Source: Deltaproteobacteria bacterium (lineage in GTDB: Bacteria; Desulfobacterota; DSM-4660; Desulfatiglandales; Desulfatiglandaceae). From it: a stretch of 5,594 bases of DNA. Location: the NCBI GenBank assembly GCA_013349725.1, contig DUZB01000090.1, positions 2,329 to 7,922 of the forward strand, written 5' to 3'. Below are positions 5,535 through 5,594 of the stretch, piece after piece. Numbering within the stretch: the first letter of the stretch is position 1; every line of letters starts with the position of its first letter. Made by a program: the position numbers and the translations under genes. The notes beneath the pieces are model-generated. The model was not told the origin of the DNA. It ran no database searches and worked only from the letters and a program-made list of their open reading frames with translations.

Positions 5535-5594
5535 TTAGGATATTGGCTTTAACTTCGCCCACTTGATCCAATTAGTATAGAGTACGTTCGGAAG
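5535..5594 (-). other. Possible C-terminal end of a minus-strand ORF running in from the right edge
   Basis: From the window edge the minus strand is open for 19 codons and ends at TAA (+ strand 5535-5537). It reads LPNVLYTNWIKWAKLKPIS. The composition is plausible for protein, with Trp and Lys-rich content. It begins right where the transporter remnant loses its homology, so it could be the end of a neighbouring or inserted gene. Nineteen open codons are weak evidence and no family was recognised. Confidence 0.2.

Noticed and set aside
1..5594. CRISPR arrays, tRNA or rRNA genes, REP palindromes
   Set aside because: No regularly spaced repeats, tRNA-like cloverleaf or rRNA segments were recognised on either strand, and no repeated REP-like hairpin was found despite the RAYT remnant.

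Overview
This is a gene-dense bacterial window. It shows no long non-coding stretch; the largest gene-free interval is about 120 bases. The gene content is a REP-associated transposase remnant, a Phd/VapC toxin-antitoxin pair, an RmlD-like SDR, AlkD, Fic, and a B12-type radical SAM protein with a long C-terminal extension. Moderate GC and abundant Shine-Dalgarno sites fit a Gram-negative environmental anaerobe, perhaps a Desulfobacterota-like lineage. That placement is a weak inference; nothing in the window is taxonomically decisive.

Left part (1-858): a 31-codon N-terminal stub of a RAYT/Y1 transposase runs in from the edge and stops at 93-95. An AT-rich toxin-antitoxin cassette follows. 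It has a consensus-like promoter (TTGACA, 17-base spacer, TAGACT) overlapped by an imperfect palindrome, then a Phd/YefM-type antitoxin (191-442) and a PIN-domain VapC-type toxin (439-858). The toxin starts at TTG inside the antitoxin stop region.

Middle part (885-3371): three more genes lie on the same strand. The first is an RmlD/extended-SDR-like protein whose YxxxK catalytic pair reads V...Y. It overlaps by 4 bases (ATGA) an AlkD-type alkylpurine DNA glycosylase with all recognised key residues. After 64 bases comes a compact Fic AMP-transferase with an intact catalytic motif and its own N-terminal inhibitory motif. A GC-rich hairpin between fic and the convergent downstream gene closes the block. 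No strong internal promoter was seen, so some read-through from the toxin-antitoxin promoter into the SDR-alkD pair is plausible.

Right part (3417-5594): a minus-strand gene encodes a 591-residue radical SAM protein with an N-terminal B12-binding-like Rossmann region and a C-terminal extension of about 160 residues. A perfect 16-base palindrome sits in its first codons. Divergent from it is a promoter-like region with two 10-base direct repeats. This leads into a short membrane-protein ORF that looks like an internally deleted and C-terminally truncated bile acid:sodium symporter-type transporter, ending at a run of seven C.

Most of the window is recognisable families. The points most worth a second look are the SDR with a substituted active site coupled to AlkD, the uncharacterised radical SAM protein with its palindrome, and the eroded genes at both ends that mark the segment as recombination-prone. 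I see no convincing evidence for a wholly new multi-gene system.
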